Positions 1-9,700 of a stretch of 64,000 bases of DNA are shown piece after piece. The notes below the pieces were generated by a model. It ran no database searches, was not told the DNA's origin, and was given only the letters and a program-made list of their open reading frames with translations. The translations under genes and the position numbers were made by a program. The DNA comes from Deltaproteobacteria bacterium (GTDB lineage Bacteria; Myxococcota_A; UBA796; SXON01): NCBI GenBank assembly GCA_947486185.1, contig CANKTH010000003.1, positions 47,788 through 111,787 of the forward strand. The letters are read 5' to 3'. The first letter of the stretch is position 1. Each line of letters begins with the position of its first letter.

Positions 1-1349
1 GCGGGCACGTTCACCAGAAAAGCCAGGGCCGTAGTCAGCTCTTCGTCGAGGAGCCGCAAACGTACGGCAGGCTCTTTCGCGCGCGCCATCGCCGCTTCAC
101 GGACGATGATCTCGCCGAAGGTCGAGGCGGTCTCGGCCAGCGTCATCGGCAGCCGCTGACGCGCGGGCGGCTCCCGGAACAGCACCTCGGCGTGAAAGGC
201 GTGACCGAGCTCATGCGCGAGGGTCGAGACGCTCTTCATCGAGTCGCCCCAGGTCATGAAGATGCGGCTCTCCTTCCGGAGCGGGAAACCGGTGCAGAAT
301 CCGCCGCCCCGTTTACCCGGCCGGTCTTCCGTCTCCACCCAGCGGCCGTCGAAGGCCCGGGCAGCGAAACGTTCCATCGCCGGGGAGAAGGAGCGGAACT
401 GGTCAAGGACGAAGCTCTGCGCGTCGGCGTAGGCGATCTTGCCGTCGCCCTTCCCGATCGGCGCGTGAATGTCACACCAGTCGAGCTTAGGGACGCCGAG
501 AAACCGCGCCTTGGCAGCCAGATAACGATGGAGCATCGGCCCGGCGGCGCGCGCCGCGTCCATCATCGCGTGGAGCGTCGCCTCGGTGATGCGGGCGCCA
601 AAAAGCCACTCGTCCATTGGCTTGATACCACGCCGATCATTCAGCGTCTGGCGCGCGCCGGTGATGTGGGTGAGGATGGTGGCGCAGGTCGGAGCGACGC
701 CCTGCCAGGCCTGAGTCCAGGCGTCAAATCCGCGGCGTCGTACGCCCGCGTCTTCGTCAAAGAACAGGTTGAAGGTCTGGGACGCCGACAGGGTCTCAGG
801 GCCGCGGCCGCGGTCGACCGTGGTGGTCAGGCCGCCGGTCGCGACATCATAGAGCTGCCCCCAGGCGAGCACCCCGTCGCGCGCCAGCTCCGTGGCCAGG
901 GCGTCTTCTCCTTCTGGGAGCCTGAAGCGGCGCTCCGCGCGCTTCTCCTCCAACATCGTGACCATGTGAGCCAGCGCGGGCTCGGCGGTGAGCGCGCGAA
1001 AGCTCTCGTCCGACATGAAGGCCAGCCGCGCGCTGGGCACCACCCAGGCCCGCGCCGCCCGCGCGCCCAGGTCCGTCACCAGCGCCTCGGCGCGTTGCGC
1101 CTCGACGGAGGTGCTGTCGGCCGACGCGTGACAGCCGGCGAAGGAGCCCAGCTGCTCGAGGGCGGGCGATAGGCCCTCCAGATCCAGAAGCAGTTGGCCA
1201 AAGAGCGCCGGCTCGGGCTCGGTCGGGAGGGCGTCGGCGCGGCGGCACAGTTCTGCCACCCGGCTCATCGCCGCGCGCAGGGGGTCGCTGAAGGCCGCGG
1301 CCGCCGGGCCGCCCGCGTAGATGCTGTCGAGATCCCAGGTTTGTTCCAT
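1..1349 (-). CDS. M3 family oligoendopeptidase (PepF-like), C-terminus cut off by window edge
   Basis: Minus-strand frame from ATG at 1349 (MEQTWDLDSIYAGG...) is open to the window edge and contains ESRIFMTWGDSMKSVSTLAHELGHAFHAEVL (HExGH zinc motif). ATG overlaps the speA stop (TGATG). Track ORFs on + here are antisense. Confidence 0.88.
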   Translation of the reverse strand, partial: MEQTWDLDSIYAGGPAAAAFSDPLRAAMSRVAELCRRADALPTEPEPALFGQLLLDLEGLSPALEQLGSFAGCHASADSTSVEAQRAEALVTDLGARAARAWVVPSARLAFMSDESFRALTAEPALAHMVTMLEEKRAERRFRLPEGEDALATELARDGVLAWGQLYDVATGGLTTTVDRGRGPETLSASQTFNLFFDEDAGVRRRGFDAWTQAWQGVAPTCATILTHITGARQTLNDRRGIKPMDEWLFGARITEATLHAMMDAARAAGPMLHRYLAAKARFLGVPKLDWCDIHAPIGKGDGKIAYADAQSFVLDQFRSFSPAMERFAARAFDGRWVETEDRPGKRGGGFCTGFPLRKESRIFMTWGDSMKSVSTLAHELGHAFHAEVLFREPPARQRLPMTLAETASTFGEIIVREAAMARAKEPAVRLRLLDEELTTALAFLVNVP

Positions 1350-3241
1350 CACTCCTCCAGATAGGTATAGCCCTCGAGGCCGCGCTGATACGCTTCCATC
1401 AGCGTCTTGGTCTCGTCCATCGTCATACGTCCCTCTTTGAGGGCCTTTTCGCTCGCGCGGCGTACCACCCGAACCAGATCGGCCTTCCGGAACTGGACAT
1501 AGTTGAGCACGTCCGCCACCGTGTCGCCTTCGATCACATGGTCGATGCTGTAGGAGCCGTCCTCCGCCAGCGACACGTGAACGGCGTTGGTGTCTCCGAA
1601 AAGGTTATGAAGGTCGCCGAGAATTTCTTGGTACGCGCCCACGAGGAACACGCCGAGAATGTAGGGTTCGCCCATGAGCGGATGAAGATCCAACACATCC
1701 TTCACGTCACGCAGGTCGATGAACCGGTCGATCTTGCCGTCGCTATCGCAGGTGATGTCGGCGATGATACCCTTACGTGAAGGCTTTTCGCGATGCCGGT
1801 GGATGGGCATGATAGGGAAGAGCTGGTCGACCGCCCAGGAGTCGGGGGCCGACTGGAAGACGGAGAAATTGCCGAAGTAGAAGTCGGCCATCGCCCGCTC
1901 CAGACCCTCCAGCTCGTCGGGCACGTAGTCGAGAGAACGGACCACGTGCAGGATCTTCGAGCAGATCTGCCAGAAAAGGGTCTCGCATCGCGCGCGCTGC
2001 TCGAGATCGAGCAGGCTCAGGTTGAAGCGGCTCAACACCTCCTCTTTGGCGGCGAGCGCGTCGTGGTAGGCCTCCTGGAAGTTCTTACGTGTGACGCCGT
2101 CCCGGATCTCGCGCAGCTCCTGGATCACGTCCGGATCGTCGTCGTCCACCGCCGGGTCTTCGTTGACCACCTGCTCGCTCACCCCCAACACGTTGAACAC
2201 GAGGACCGAGTGATGCGCGGCGGTCGCGCGCCCGGACTCGGTGATGATGTGGGGGTGCGGCACGTTGGCCTCGTCGCAGGCCTCGGCGAGGAAAGCGACA
2301 ATATCGGCGGCGTACTCGTCGACCGTGTAGTTGACCGAGGACTCGAAGTTGGTGCGGCTGCCGTCGTAGTCCACCCCGAGCCCGCCGCCGACGTCGAAGT
2401 ACTTCATCGGGACGCCCATCTTGTAGAGCGCGCAGAAGATCCGCGTCGCCTCCCGAAGCGCACCTTTTACCGACCGGATCGCGCTGATCTGGGAGCCGAT
2501 GTGGAAGTGGAGCATCTGGAGGCAGTCCAACATGCCGTGGTCTGTCAAGAACTTCACGCCGTCCACCATCTCGCGCACGGTGAGCCCGAACTTGGCGCGG
2601 TCTCCTGCGCTGCCCTCCCAGCGTCCGGAACCTTTGCTCGCCAGCTTGGCCCGCATGCCGATCACGGGCCGCACGCCGGTCCGGGCGCTGATCTCGGCCA
2701 CGAGCTTGAGCTCGGTGAACTTCTCAATCACGATGATCGGCGTACGGCCGAGCTTCTGGGCGAGGAGCGCGGTCTCGATGAACTCGGAGTCTTTGTAGCC
2801 GTTACACACGATCAGCGCTTCGGGATCGTCGTTGAGCGCCAGGACGATGAGGAGCTCGGGCTTGGAGCCCGCTTCGAGGCCCATGTGATAAGGGGCGGCA
2901 AAGCGGACGATATCCTCGACGAGGTGCCGCTCCTGGTTGACCTTGATCGGGTAGACGCCGCGATAGCTGCCCTTGTAGCCGTAGCTGTGGATCGCCTTGT
3001 GAAAGGCGGTGGCCAGCGTTCGTACGCGAAAAGCGAGGATGTCGGTAAAACGAAGCAGGATCGGCAGCTGGATGCCGCGCGCCTGCAGGTCGTCCACCAG
3101 GGTTTTCATGTCAATCGCGTCGTGGCGCGGACCGGCGGGCGTCACCTCGACGTTGCCGGCATCGTTGATTCGGAAGAAATCACGCCCCCAATTCCGGACG
3201 TTGTACAGCTCGGCGCTGTCCTGGACGTTCCAACCACGCAT
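1349..3241 (-). CDS. speA: Biosynthetic arginine decarboxylase
   Basis: 630 aa; NWGRDFFRINDAGNVEVTP, YKGSYRGVYPIKVNQERHLVEDI, GLEAGSKPELL, DVGGGLGVDYDG typical of SpeA. Confidence 0.96.
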   Translation of the reverse strand: MRGWNVQDSAELYNVRNWGRDFFRINDAGNVEVTPAGPRHDAIDMKTLVDDLQARGIQLPILLRFTDILAFRVRTLATAFHKAIHSYGYKGSYRGVYPIKVNQERHLVEDIVRFAAPYHMGLEAGSKPELLIVLALNDDPEALIVCNGYKDSEFIETALLAQKLGRTPIIVIEKFTELKLVAEISARTGVRPVIGMRAKLASKGSGRWEGSAGDRAKFGLTVREMVDGVKFLTDHGMLDCLQMLHFHIGSQISAIRSVKGALREATRIFCALYKMGVPMKYFDVGGGLGVDYDGSRTNFESSVNYTVDEYAADIVAFLAEACDEANVPHPHIITESGRATAAHHSVLVFNVLGVSEQVVNEDPAVDDDDPDVIQELREIRDGVTRKNFQEAYHDALAAKEEVLSRFNLSLLDLEQRARCETLFWQICSKILHVVRSLDYVPDELEGLERAMADFYFGNFSVFQSAPDSWAVDQLFPIMPIHRHREKPSRKGIIADITCDSDGKIDRFIDLRDVKDVLDLHPLMGEPYILGVFLVGAYQEILGDLHNLFGDTNAVHVSLAEDGSYSIDHVIEGDTVADVLNYVQFRKADLVRVVRRASEKALKEGRMTMDETKTLMEAYQRGLEGYTYLEE

Positions 3242-3334
3242 GGCACCCCCGAATGCGGCGCCTGTTTACCCGAAGCGGCGGCTTTTCGCTCGTCTCGATG
3301 TAGCCCTCACGCGGCGCCCGGCTACACTGCCCGG

Positions 3335-4474
3335 ATGCTCGAACTGCTCCTCCTCACCGGGTGTATCGAGACGGGCGGGGTGGTAGCCTCCAAGTCCGAT
3401 ACGACGACCACGGACTCTACCTACACCCCCTACTATACGCCGTCGACCACCGATACCGACGGGGACCTCGACGATGACGGCTACACCCCGGAAGACGGGG
3501 ACTGTGACGACGACAACGTGCTCGTGAGTCCGGCTCGAGAAGAGGATCCGGAAGACAACCTGGATAATGACTGCGACGGGCGCACCGATGAGGTGTGGGC
3601 CGGTGTCACCGCGGCGATGATGGACACCGAGGGCGTCTCGGATCTGGTCACGCTCGACACCTTGGGGGAGGAGCTGGACAGCGTCCGGGTAGGCGGCGAC
3701 TGTATGCCCAACTTCCTCGCGGCATATGGTTCGGGCTGGGTCGCGTCGGGCGCGGTGATGATGCCCGGCGCCGGAGTCGACGAGGTGGCCGTCCCGGTGG
3801 TGATGCACATCGACGAAGAAGGCGATTGTACGCCCCTCGCGGAGTTTTCTGACCCCGACGAGTACCCCTACGGGGTCTACGGGGTCGCGACGACGCCGGA
3901 CGGCCGTATCTTCGCCACCACCGTAGGGGCGCTCCACGAGATCGACCTCGCGGGGAGTCTGAGCACCGTCGCGGAGTGGGTGTGCAATCTGGACGATCCC
4001 GACGTCCATGAGGCGGCGGTGACCGGCCTCGTCTGGGACCTGAAGACCGGCACCTTGGGGCTTTTTGACTACTTCGGCGGCTTCGCCACCTGGGACGAAA
4101 CAACGGGGCTCAACCTCTTGCTCAAGGGAGACATCGAGTACCCGGCCATCACCACGTTTACGGGTACGGTGAAGGATGGCGGCGATTTTTTTGCGCCGGG
4201 GGTCGACACCGTGACCGGGGATTATGGGCTCTACCGCTTCGATCGCGACGGCGCCGCGTGGGAGCTCGGCCAGACATGGACCGCCTCCGACTGGGCGCCT
4301 TCTATGTTGGCGATCAACAGTGACACCGGGGACGGCTACGTCACCGCCAACCGGGGCGCGTACCAGACCGTCTGGCGGCTGAACGTCGCGACGGGAGTCC
4401 AGGCCGACTTCTATCAGACCCAGTCCGGCTCGACCCGCAGCTTCGCCGGCATCATCTCGAACTATGACGAGTAG
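3335..4474 (+). CDS. Lipoprotein with one MopE-type Asp/Cys motif
   Basis: Starts MLELLLLTGCIETGG (short leader plus lipobox); DGDLDDDGYTPEDGDCDDDN...EDNLDNDCDGRTDE. The upstream 1793-3334 part of the track ORF is antisense to speA and rejected. Confidence 0.8.
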   Translation: MLELLLLTGCIETGGVVASKSDTTTTDSTYTPYYTPSTTDTDGDLDDDGYTPEDGDCDDDNVLVSPAREEDPEDNLDNDCDGRTDEVWAGVTAAMMDTEGVSDLVTLDTLGEELDSVRVGGDCMPNFLAAYGSGWVASGAVMMPGAGVDEVAVPVVMHIDEEGDCTPLAEFSDPDEYPYGVYGVATTPDGRIFATTVGALHEIDLAGSLSTVAEWVCNLDDPDVHEAAVTGLVWDLKTGTLGLFDYFGGFATWDETTGLNLLLKGDIEYPAITTFTGTVKDGGDFFAPGVDTVTGDYGLYRFDRDGAAWELGQTWTASDWAPSMLAINSDTGDGYVTANRGAYQTVWRLNVATGVQADFYQTQSGSTRSFAGIISNYDE

Positions 4475-4625
4475 CCCGGCCCCCCCGGACTCTTCGGCCT
4501 TGAGGCTGGTCAAGGTCTCGCTCGCGGGGCTTGTGTTGTTTTTCGTGTTGGTCGGCGCCGGGCCGTACGTCGAGGCGCCGCTCGCGGCGATGATCGACCG
4601 GATTGAGGCCCGATGGTTCCGCTGA
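4464..4625 (+). CDS. Small single-TM protein (53 aa) overlapping the prepilin peptidase start
   Basis: ATG at 4464 overlapping the end of the previous gene; MTSSPAPPDSSALRLVKVSLAGLVLFFVLVGAGPYVEAPLAAMIDRIEARWFR; one hydrophobic helix. Confidence 0.45.
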   Translation: MTSSPAPPDSSALRLVKVSLAGLVLFFVLVGAGPYVEAPLAAMIDRIEARWFR

Positions 4626-5095
4626 GCTTCGGGGATGCTCTGCTCGGGGTGCTCTTGGTGGTGGCCAACCTCACGGACCTTCGCACCCAGAAGATAAAGA
4701 ACTGGCTCACTTTTCCGGTAGCGGCCGGTGGGCTCGTCTGGGCGTCGGCCACCCCGCCGTGGCACGACGGCGTCCTCGGTTTTGGGGCGGCCGCGGCGAC
4801 CGCGATCCCCGGCTGGCGTTTTGGTGGGGCGATCCGCGCCGGAGACGTCAAGATGTTGATCGCAGCGGGCACCATCCTCGGACCGGAGGCCGCGATTCGA
4901 GCGGTGTTGTTCACATACGCCCTGGGGATCCCCTACGGGCTGGTGGTGCTCGCGCTCCGAGGTCGGCTCACACGACTCGTCAGCTTCTACCAACAGCGGG
5001 GCGCGGGGATGGAGCCGACGGTGGTGGCCTACGCGCCCGTGGTGAGCGCGGGGGTGCTGATCGCGCGGTTCACGGGCTGGATCGACCTCTGGTGA
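4613..5095 (+). CDS. A24-family prepilin peptidase (TadV/CpaA-like)
   Basis: 160 aa membrane protein with DLRTQKIKN and AGDVKMLIA (the two Asp motifs of A24 peptidases). Confidence 0.8.
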   Translation: MVPLSFGDALLGVLLVVANLTDLRTQKIKNWLTFPVAAGGLVWASATPPWHDGVLGFGAAAATAIPGWRFGGAIRAGDVKMLIAAGTILGPEAAIRAVLFTYALGIPYGLVVLALRGRLTRLVSFYQQRGAGMEPTVVAYAPVVSAGVLIARFTGWIDLW

Positions 5096-5190
5096 GCCAC
5101 CCATGAGGTGGGAGCGACTGCGGGCGATCGCGCGGCGCGACGTGCTGACCCGCATCGTCGCCTGGGGTGTCGCGGGCGGTTGGGAGCTCT

Positions 5191-6078
5191 TCAGAACGTG
5201 AACGTGGGCCCGCCGCTGAAGTGCGGCTCCACACCCTCATCCAATACAAACACGAGCCCCGCCTCTGCGCGTACGCCCACCGAGCCCCGCCACAGCGCGA
5301 CCCCACCCACGGCCATTCCGGCGGGGCCGAAGTCGTCGATCAGGGAGACTCCGCCACGTAGGGCCACAAAAGGCCGAACCATTTCGCGAAAGCTGTAACC
5401 CGCCGCGACCCCGGCCAGCGGCATCACCGAGTACCGTTCCCGGGAGCCGAGCACGCCAAAGTCGGCGCCCACCACCGGTCCGCCCAGCGTCGCGCCAGCC
5501 CAGCCAGAGAGCCCGTTACCAAAAAGCAGGCTGAAGGCATTATGTGCGCCGCCGTCGCCCTTCTGGGCTCCTTGGTCGGGGTGCGAGCGCTGGCCAACGG
5601 TGCCGGCGCCGGGGGGCGGTGAGAGCCAGGCGAGTGGCGTCCAGGCGGCCGTCGCGCCCGGAGCGGGCGCGAGCGCGGTGCTACGAAGGCTGGTGATCCG
5701 GTAGGCCCGGCCGGTCACGGTGACACACTGCTCGTCGCCGTTGATCACCACCTCCGCGCGGATGCTGATGAGGTTGTCCGCGTCGGGGAGCTGGGCCAGG
5801 GCGTTGTACTTGGCTGCCTGGTAGACGATCGGATCGCCCATCCCGGGCTCGGCGCCGCCCAGCCCGGAGGCGAGCGCGAGCTCGGCGCTCTCCTTTGTCG
5901 AGGTTCCACACGCTTTTCCGGTTACGAGGCCGAGGAGCTCGTACTGCACCTCGGTCGGGTAGACTTGATCCGGGAGGATCGGCGGGTCTGCGGGGGTGAG
6001 CCAGGCCGGGGGGGGTGCTTTAGGTGCGCAGGCCACCACCCCGGCGAGCCACAGCAGGGGGTTCATCCAACGAAACAT
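5191..6078 (-). CDS. Lipoprotein, paralogue of the adjacent upstream gene
   Basis: Leader MFRWMNPLLWLAGVVACAP; VQYELLGLVTGKACG...AAKYNALAQLPDADNLISIRAEV...DEQCVTVTGRAYRI; outer-membrane-like C-terminal half. Confidence 0.75.
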   Translation of the reverse strand: MFRWMNPLLWLAGVVACAPKAPPPAWLTPADPPILPDQVYPTEVQYELLGLVTGKACGTSTKESAELALASGLGGAEPGMGDPIVYQAAKYNALAQLPDADNLISIRAEVVINGDEQCVTVTGRAYRITSLRSTALAPAPGATAAWTPLAWLSPPPGAGTVGQRSHPDQGAQKGDGGAHNAFSLLFGNGLSGWAGATLGGPVVGADFGVLGSRERYSVMPLAGVAAGYSFREMVRPFVALRGGVSLIDDFGPAGMAVGGVALWRGSVGVRAEAGLVFVLDEGVEPHFSGGPTFTF

Positions 6079-6085
6079 TCGCGGC

Positions 6086-6601
6086 CTACTTCGGCGCGGG
6101 CGTGACTGACCCGCCGACGCTGGTTTGCGGCGCGGACGGCGTGACGGGCGCCGCGGGAGCGCTGGCTGGGGGTGGCGCGGTGGTTACCGGTGGCGCACCG
6201 ACCGGTGGGGGGGCGGGCACCCCGTGGACGTCGACGCCCGCGGCCATACGACGAACCCGGTAGGCTCGGCCTGTGACGGTGACGCATTGGTCGTAGCCGT
6301 CGTTCTCCGACATGACCCGGACATACATCAGGTTGTCGGCGCTCGGCATGGTCTCGAGCGCTTTGTACCGGGCGGCTTCGTAGATGCCGGGCAACAGGCC
6401 GACCACGCTGCCGCGGCCCGTCAACAGGTAATCCTGGATGTTGCCGCAAGCCTTTCCGGTCACGGCGCCGAGGATCTCGTACTCCACGTTGAGCGGGGGC
6501 AGGTCTTGCGGCGTGGGGTCCACCGAGGTCGGGGTACGATAAACCGTGGTCAGGGTAGGCATGCAGCCAACCAGGAGCATGAGGAGGGGGAGCGTCTTCA
6601 T
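6086..6601 (-). CDS. Lipoprotein, paralogue of 5191-6078
   Basis: Start inferred at MKTLPLLMLLVGCMPTL; VEYEILGAVTGKACG...EAARYKALETMPSADNLMYVRVMSENDGYDQCVTVTGRAYRV. Confidence 0.75.
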   Translation of the reverse strand: MKTLPLLMLLVGCMPTLTTVYRTPTSVDPTPQDLPPLNVEYEILGAVTGKACGNIQDYLLTGRGSVVGLLPGIYEAARYKALETMPSADNLMYVRVMSENDGYDQCVTVTGRAYRVRRMAAGVDVHGVPAPPPVGAPPVTTAPPPASAPAAPVTPSAPQTSVGGSVTPAPK

Positions 6602-6783
6602 CACGTACCTCTGCGGTGTCAGGATCGGGAGCGCCGCCCATCGCGGGCCCGGGTGAGCAATATAGGGCGGCATGTCAGAACAGGAGAGGTCACGCGTACG
6701 CGCCGGGTCGATCGGCCCGTTGCCAACGCACCTATCGGCGGCACTGCAGTTTATTTCCAGCGTGGACCTTTGACGCGAGTGCT

Positions 6784-9700
6784 TCACACGCGTGGCGCGC
6801 GGCGCCGGCGCCGAGCCAGGAGCAACAGCCCCGCCAGCGGTGCCAGACTCTCCGCGCCCGACTCCGAACAACCACAGCTCTCCCCCGCCACCTTGATCTC
6901 CCCGCGGTCCTCTTCTTCTGCTTCGCAGCTCAAGGACTCGTCCACGTTCCCGTCACAGTTGTCGTCTTCACCGTTACAGGTCTCAGACGCGCCCGGGAAA
7001 GAAGAGACCGCGTCGTCGTCGCAGTCCGCCGCAGAGATAGCCTCGCCCGCGTCGTCACAGTCCAGGTTGCCGCTCTCGGTGAGGGCTTCGCTGCCGAAAC
7101 CGTCGCCGTCCGTATCCGCGAAGCACGTCTCATAGCCGTCACAGTCCTGGTCGGTGCCGTCGGCGGTAATCTCTGGCGCTGACGGGGAGACCGTCGCCCG
7201 GCCGTCGTCACAGTCGTCGGCGACGGGTGCTACGCCCGGGTCGTCACAGTCGAGGCGGGTGCTCGTCACCGCGGTCGCGCCGCCGTGGCCGTCGCCGTCG
7301 GCGTCCTCGAGACACTGCTCCCGTCCGTCACAGTTGCCGTCGAGGCCGTCGGCGGTCACCTCGGCTGCGGCCGGTGACACATCGGGGCGTGTATCGTCAC
7401 AGTCGCCACCCGCCGGGGACACTCCTGCGTCCAGACACAGGAGGTTCTCCAGGTTCAGGGTGGATTCGCCGCCGTAGCCGTCGCCGTCCTGGTCGAGGTA
7501 GCAGGCCTCGGTGCCGTCGCAGTCCTGATCGAGGCCGTCGGCTGCCCCCTCCGCGGCGACCGGTGATACGTCGGAGCGTGTATCGTCACAATCGGTGTTC
7601 ACCGCCGAGACTCCCGGTGTATCGCAGTCTATGCTCGCGCTCACCCGCTCCGTAGTGCCGCCGTAGCCATCGCCGTCAGCGTCGTCAAAACAATGCTCCA
7701 AGCCGTCACAGTCGGCGTCCACCTCGTCGGCAGGCGCCTCGGTCGCGCCGGGTGATACATCGCTCCGTGTATCATCACAGTCTCCGCTCACCCCCGACAC
7801 ACCGGCCTCGTGACAGCCGAGATCGCTGCTCTGTCGCTCGGTGAGGCTACCGTAGCCGTCGGCGTCGGTGTCCTCAAAACAGCGCTCCTGTCCGTCACAG
7901 TCGCTGTCCAAGCCGTCGGCGCCGAGCTCGGTCGCGCCGGGCCAACGTGTGGGGTCGGCGTCGTCACAGTCGTCCCCCGCGGCCGACACACCGACGCTGT
8001 CGCAGGCGAGCGCGCCGGAGCTCACGAGGGTCGTACTGCCGGCGCCGTCGAGGTCCCCGTCCTGATGACAGAGCTCCAACCCGTCACAGTCTTCGTCGAT
8101 GCCGTCGGCGGCGAGCTCGCTGAGCCCGGGCGCCACGCGCGCGTCGCCGTCGTCACAGTCGCCGGTGGTCCCGCTCTCGGCGATGCCCGAGCAGTCCAGG
8201 GTGGCTGAACCGACCAGCGAGGTGCCGCCGACGCCGTCGTCGTCGCTGTCGGCGTAGCAGGACTCGACGCCGTTACAGTCGGCATCGACCCCATCCGCAG
8301 GAAGCTCCTCGGCCGTCGGGTGTATCGCGGGATCGAGGTCATTACAGTCGTCTGAGCTGGGGGCGACCCCGGTGGCGACACAGTCCAGCGCCCGTTCATC
8401 CACCGCGGTCCCGCCGGCCCACCCGTCCAGATCGGCGTCCAACCAGCAGGACTCGAGGAGGTCACAGTTCTGGTCCACGCCGTCGGCGGTGAGCTCCACC
8501 GCGTCGGGTGAGACGTTGGCGTCCGCGTCATCACAGTCACCCGCCGTCGCGATGAGGCCGGTCGGCGCGGCGCAGGCCTCTTCCAAGCTCGCCGAATCGC
8601 CCCAGCTATCGCTGTCGAGGTCGGCGTACCAGGCGCTCAACACCCCATCATCCACCGCGCCGTCACAGTCCTGGTCCAACCCGTCACACACCTCGGCCGC
8701 CCCGGGATGGATGCTCGGATCGGCGTCGTCGCAGTCGGGCGTGCTGCCGCCCACATAGGAGCCGTCACCGTCATCGTCGATGCTGCCGTCCGTCCCGTAG
8801 AACAGGTAGGCTTTACCCGCTCGCGCGTTGGCTTGCGAGTGGCCTACCGAGACATCCATGAAGCCGTCCCCGTTGATGTCACCGACTCCCGCGACCGCCG
8901 CCCCGTACTGCTCGTAGGCGGTCGCGCCGCCCGCGAAGGTGTCGGCGTCCGCCTGGACCAATCCGGCGCTCGACCCGGGGATGACCTGGGCGTTTCCCGC
9001 CGAATAGGTAGTGCCACCAGCATAAGGCGAGCCGACGATGACATCATCGAACCCGTCGTTGTTGGTGTCGCCCGCCGCGTCGATGGACCAACCGAACTTG
9101 TCCCCGTAACCACCGCCGTAGAGCGTAGCGCTCGCGGTGGTCGGCGGTCCTGAAGCGCCACCATGATAGACGTAGATCGCCCCAGAGTCGTAATAGGGCA
9201 GGTCGAGTGACACGGCGGCGACCGCCATGTCGTCGAAGCCGTCGCCGTTGACGTCGCCCAGACCGGAGACGGTACGGCCATAAAACACGTCGTACTGTGG
9301 GCCAGTCAGCGAGAGACCGGCCGTGGTTCCGAGCCCAGAGGAGGAGCCGTAGTAGATGTCGGCGCCTCCGTAGTAGCTCGCAGACTCGTAGTCGCTGGTT
9401 CCGAAGTCGTCGTAGCCGTCCCCGTTGAGATCGCCCACGTTGTCCGAGTCGTAGCCGATAGCGCGGGAGCCTGTCACCTGTACCCGATCGAGGGTGGAGA
9501 GCCCGGCCGAGCTGCCATAATAGACGTCGAACCCGCCGTTGTAGGAGCGATAGAGGCTTGTCGCTACAAGGTCGTCGTAGCCGTCGTCGTCCCAGTCGCC
9601 GACTGACAGGGAAAACCCCAACTGTTCTTGGGCCTCGGTGCCGGCGAACACGACGATGGCCGACGATGACAGCCCGGAGGCCGCGCCCATGTAGACATAG

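Noticed and set aside
1793-3334. 5' part of the 893-aa + strand ORF and the other long + ORFs at 192-3386
   Set aside because: Antisense to the M3 peptidase and speA; high-GC shadow ORFs. Only the MLELLLLTGC start at 3335 is credible.
3266-5155. 629-aa minus-strand ORF
   Set aside because: Arg/Pro/His-rich shadow of the + strand lipoprotein and prepilin peptidase genes, no recognisable domain.
5103-5201. 32-aa + ORF MRWERLRAIARRDVLTRIVAWGVAGGWELFRT
   Set aside because: Too short, no independent support, overlaps the end of the minus-strand lipoprotein.
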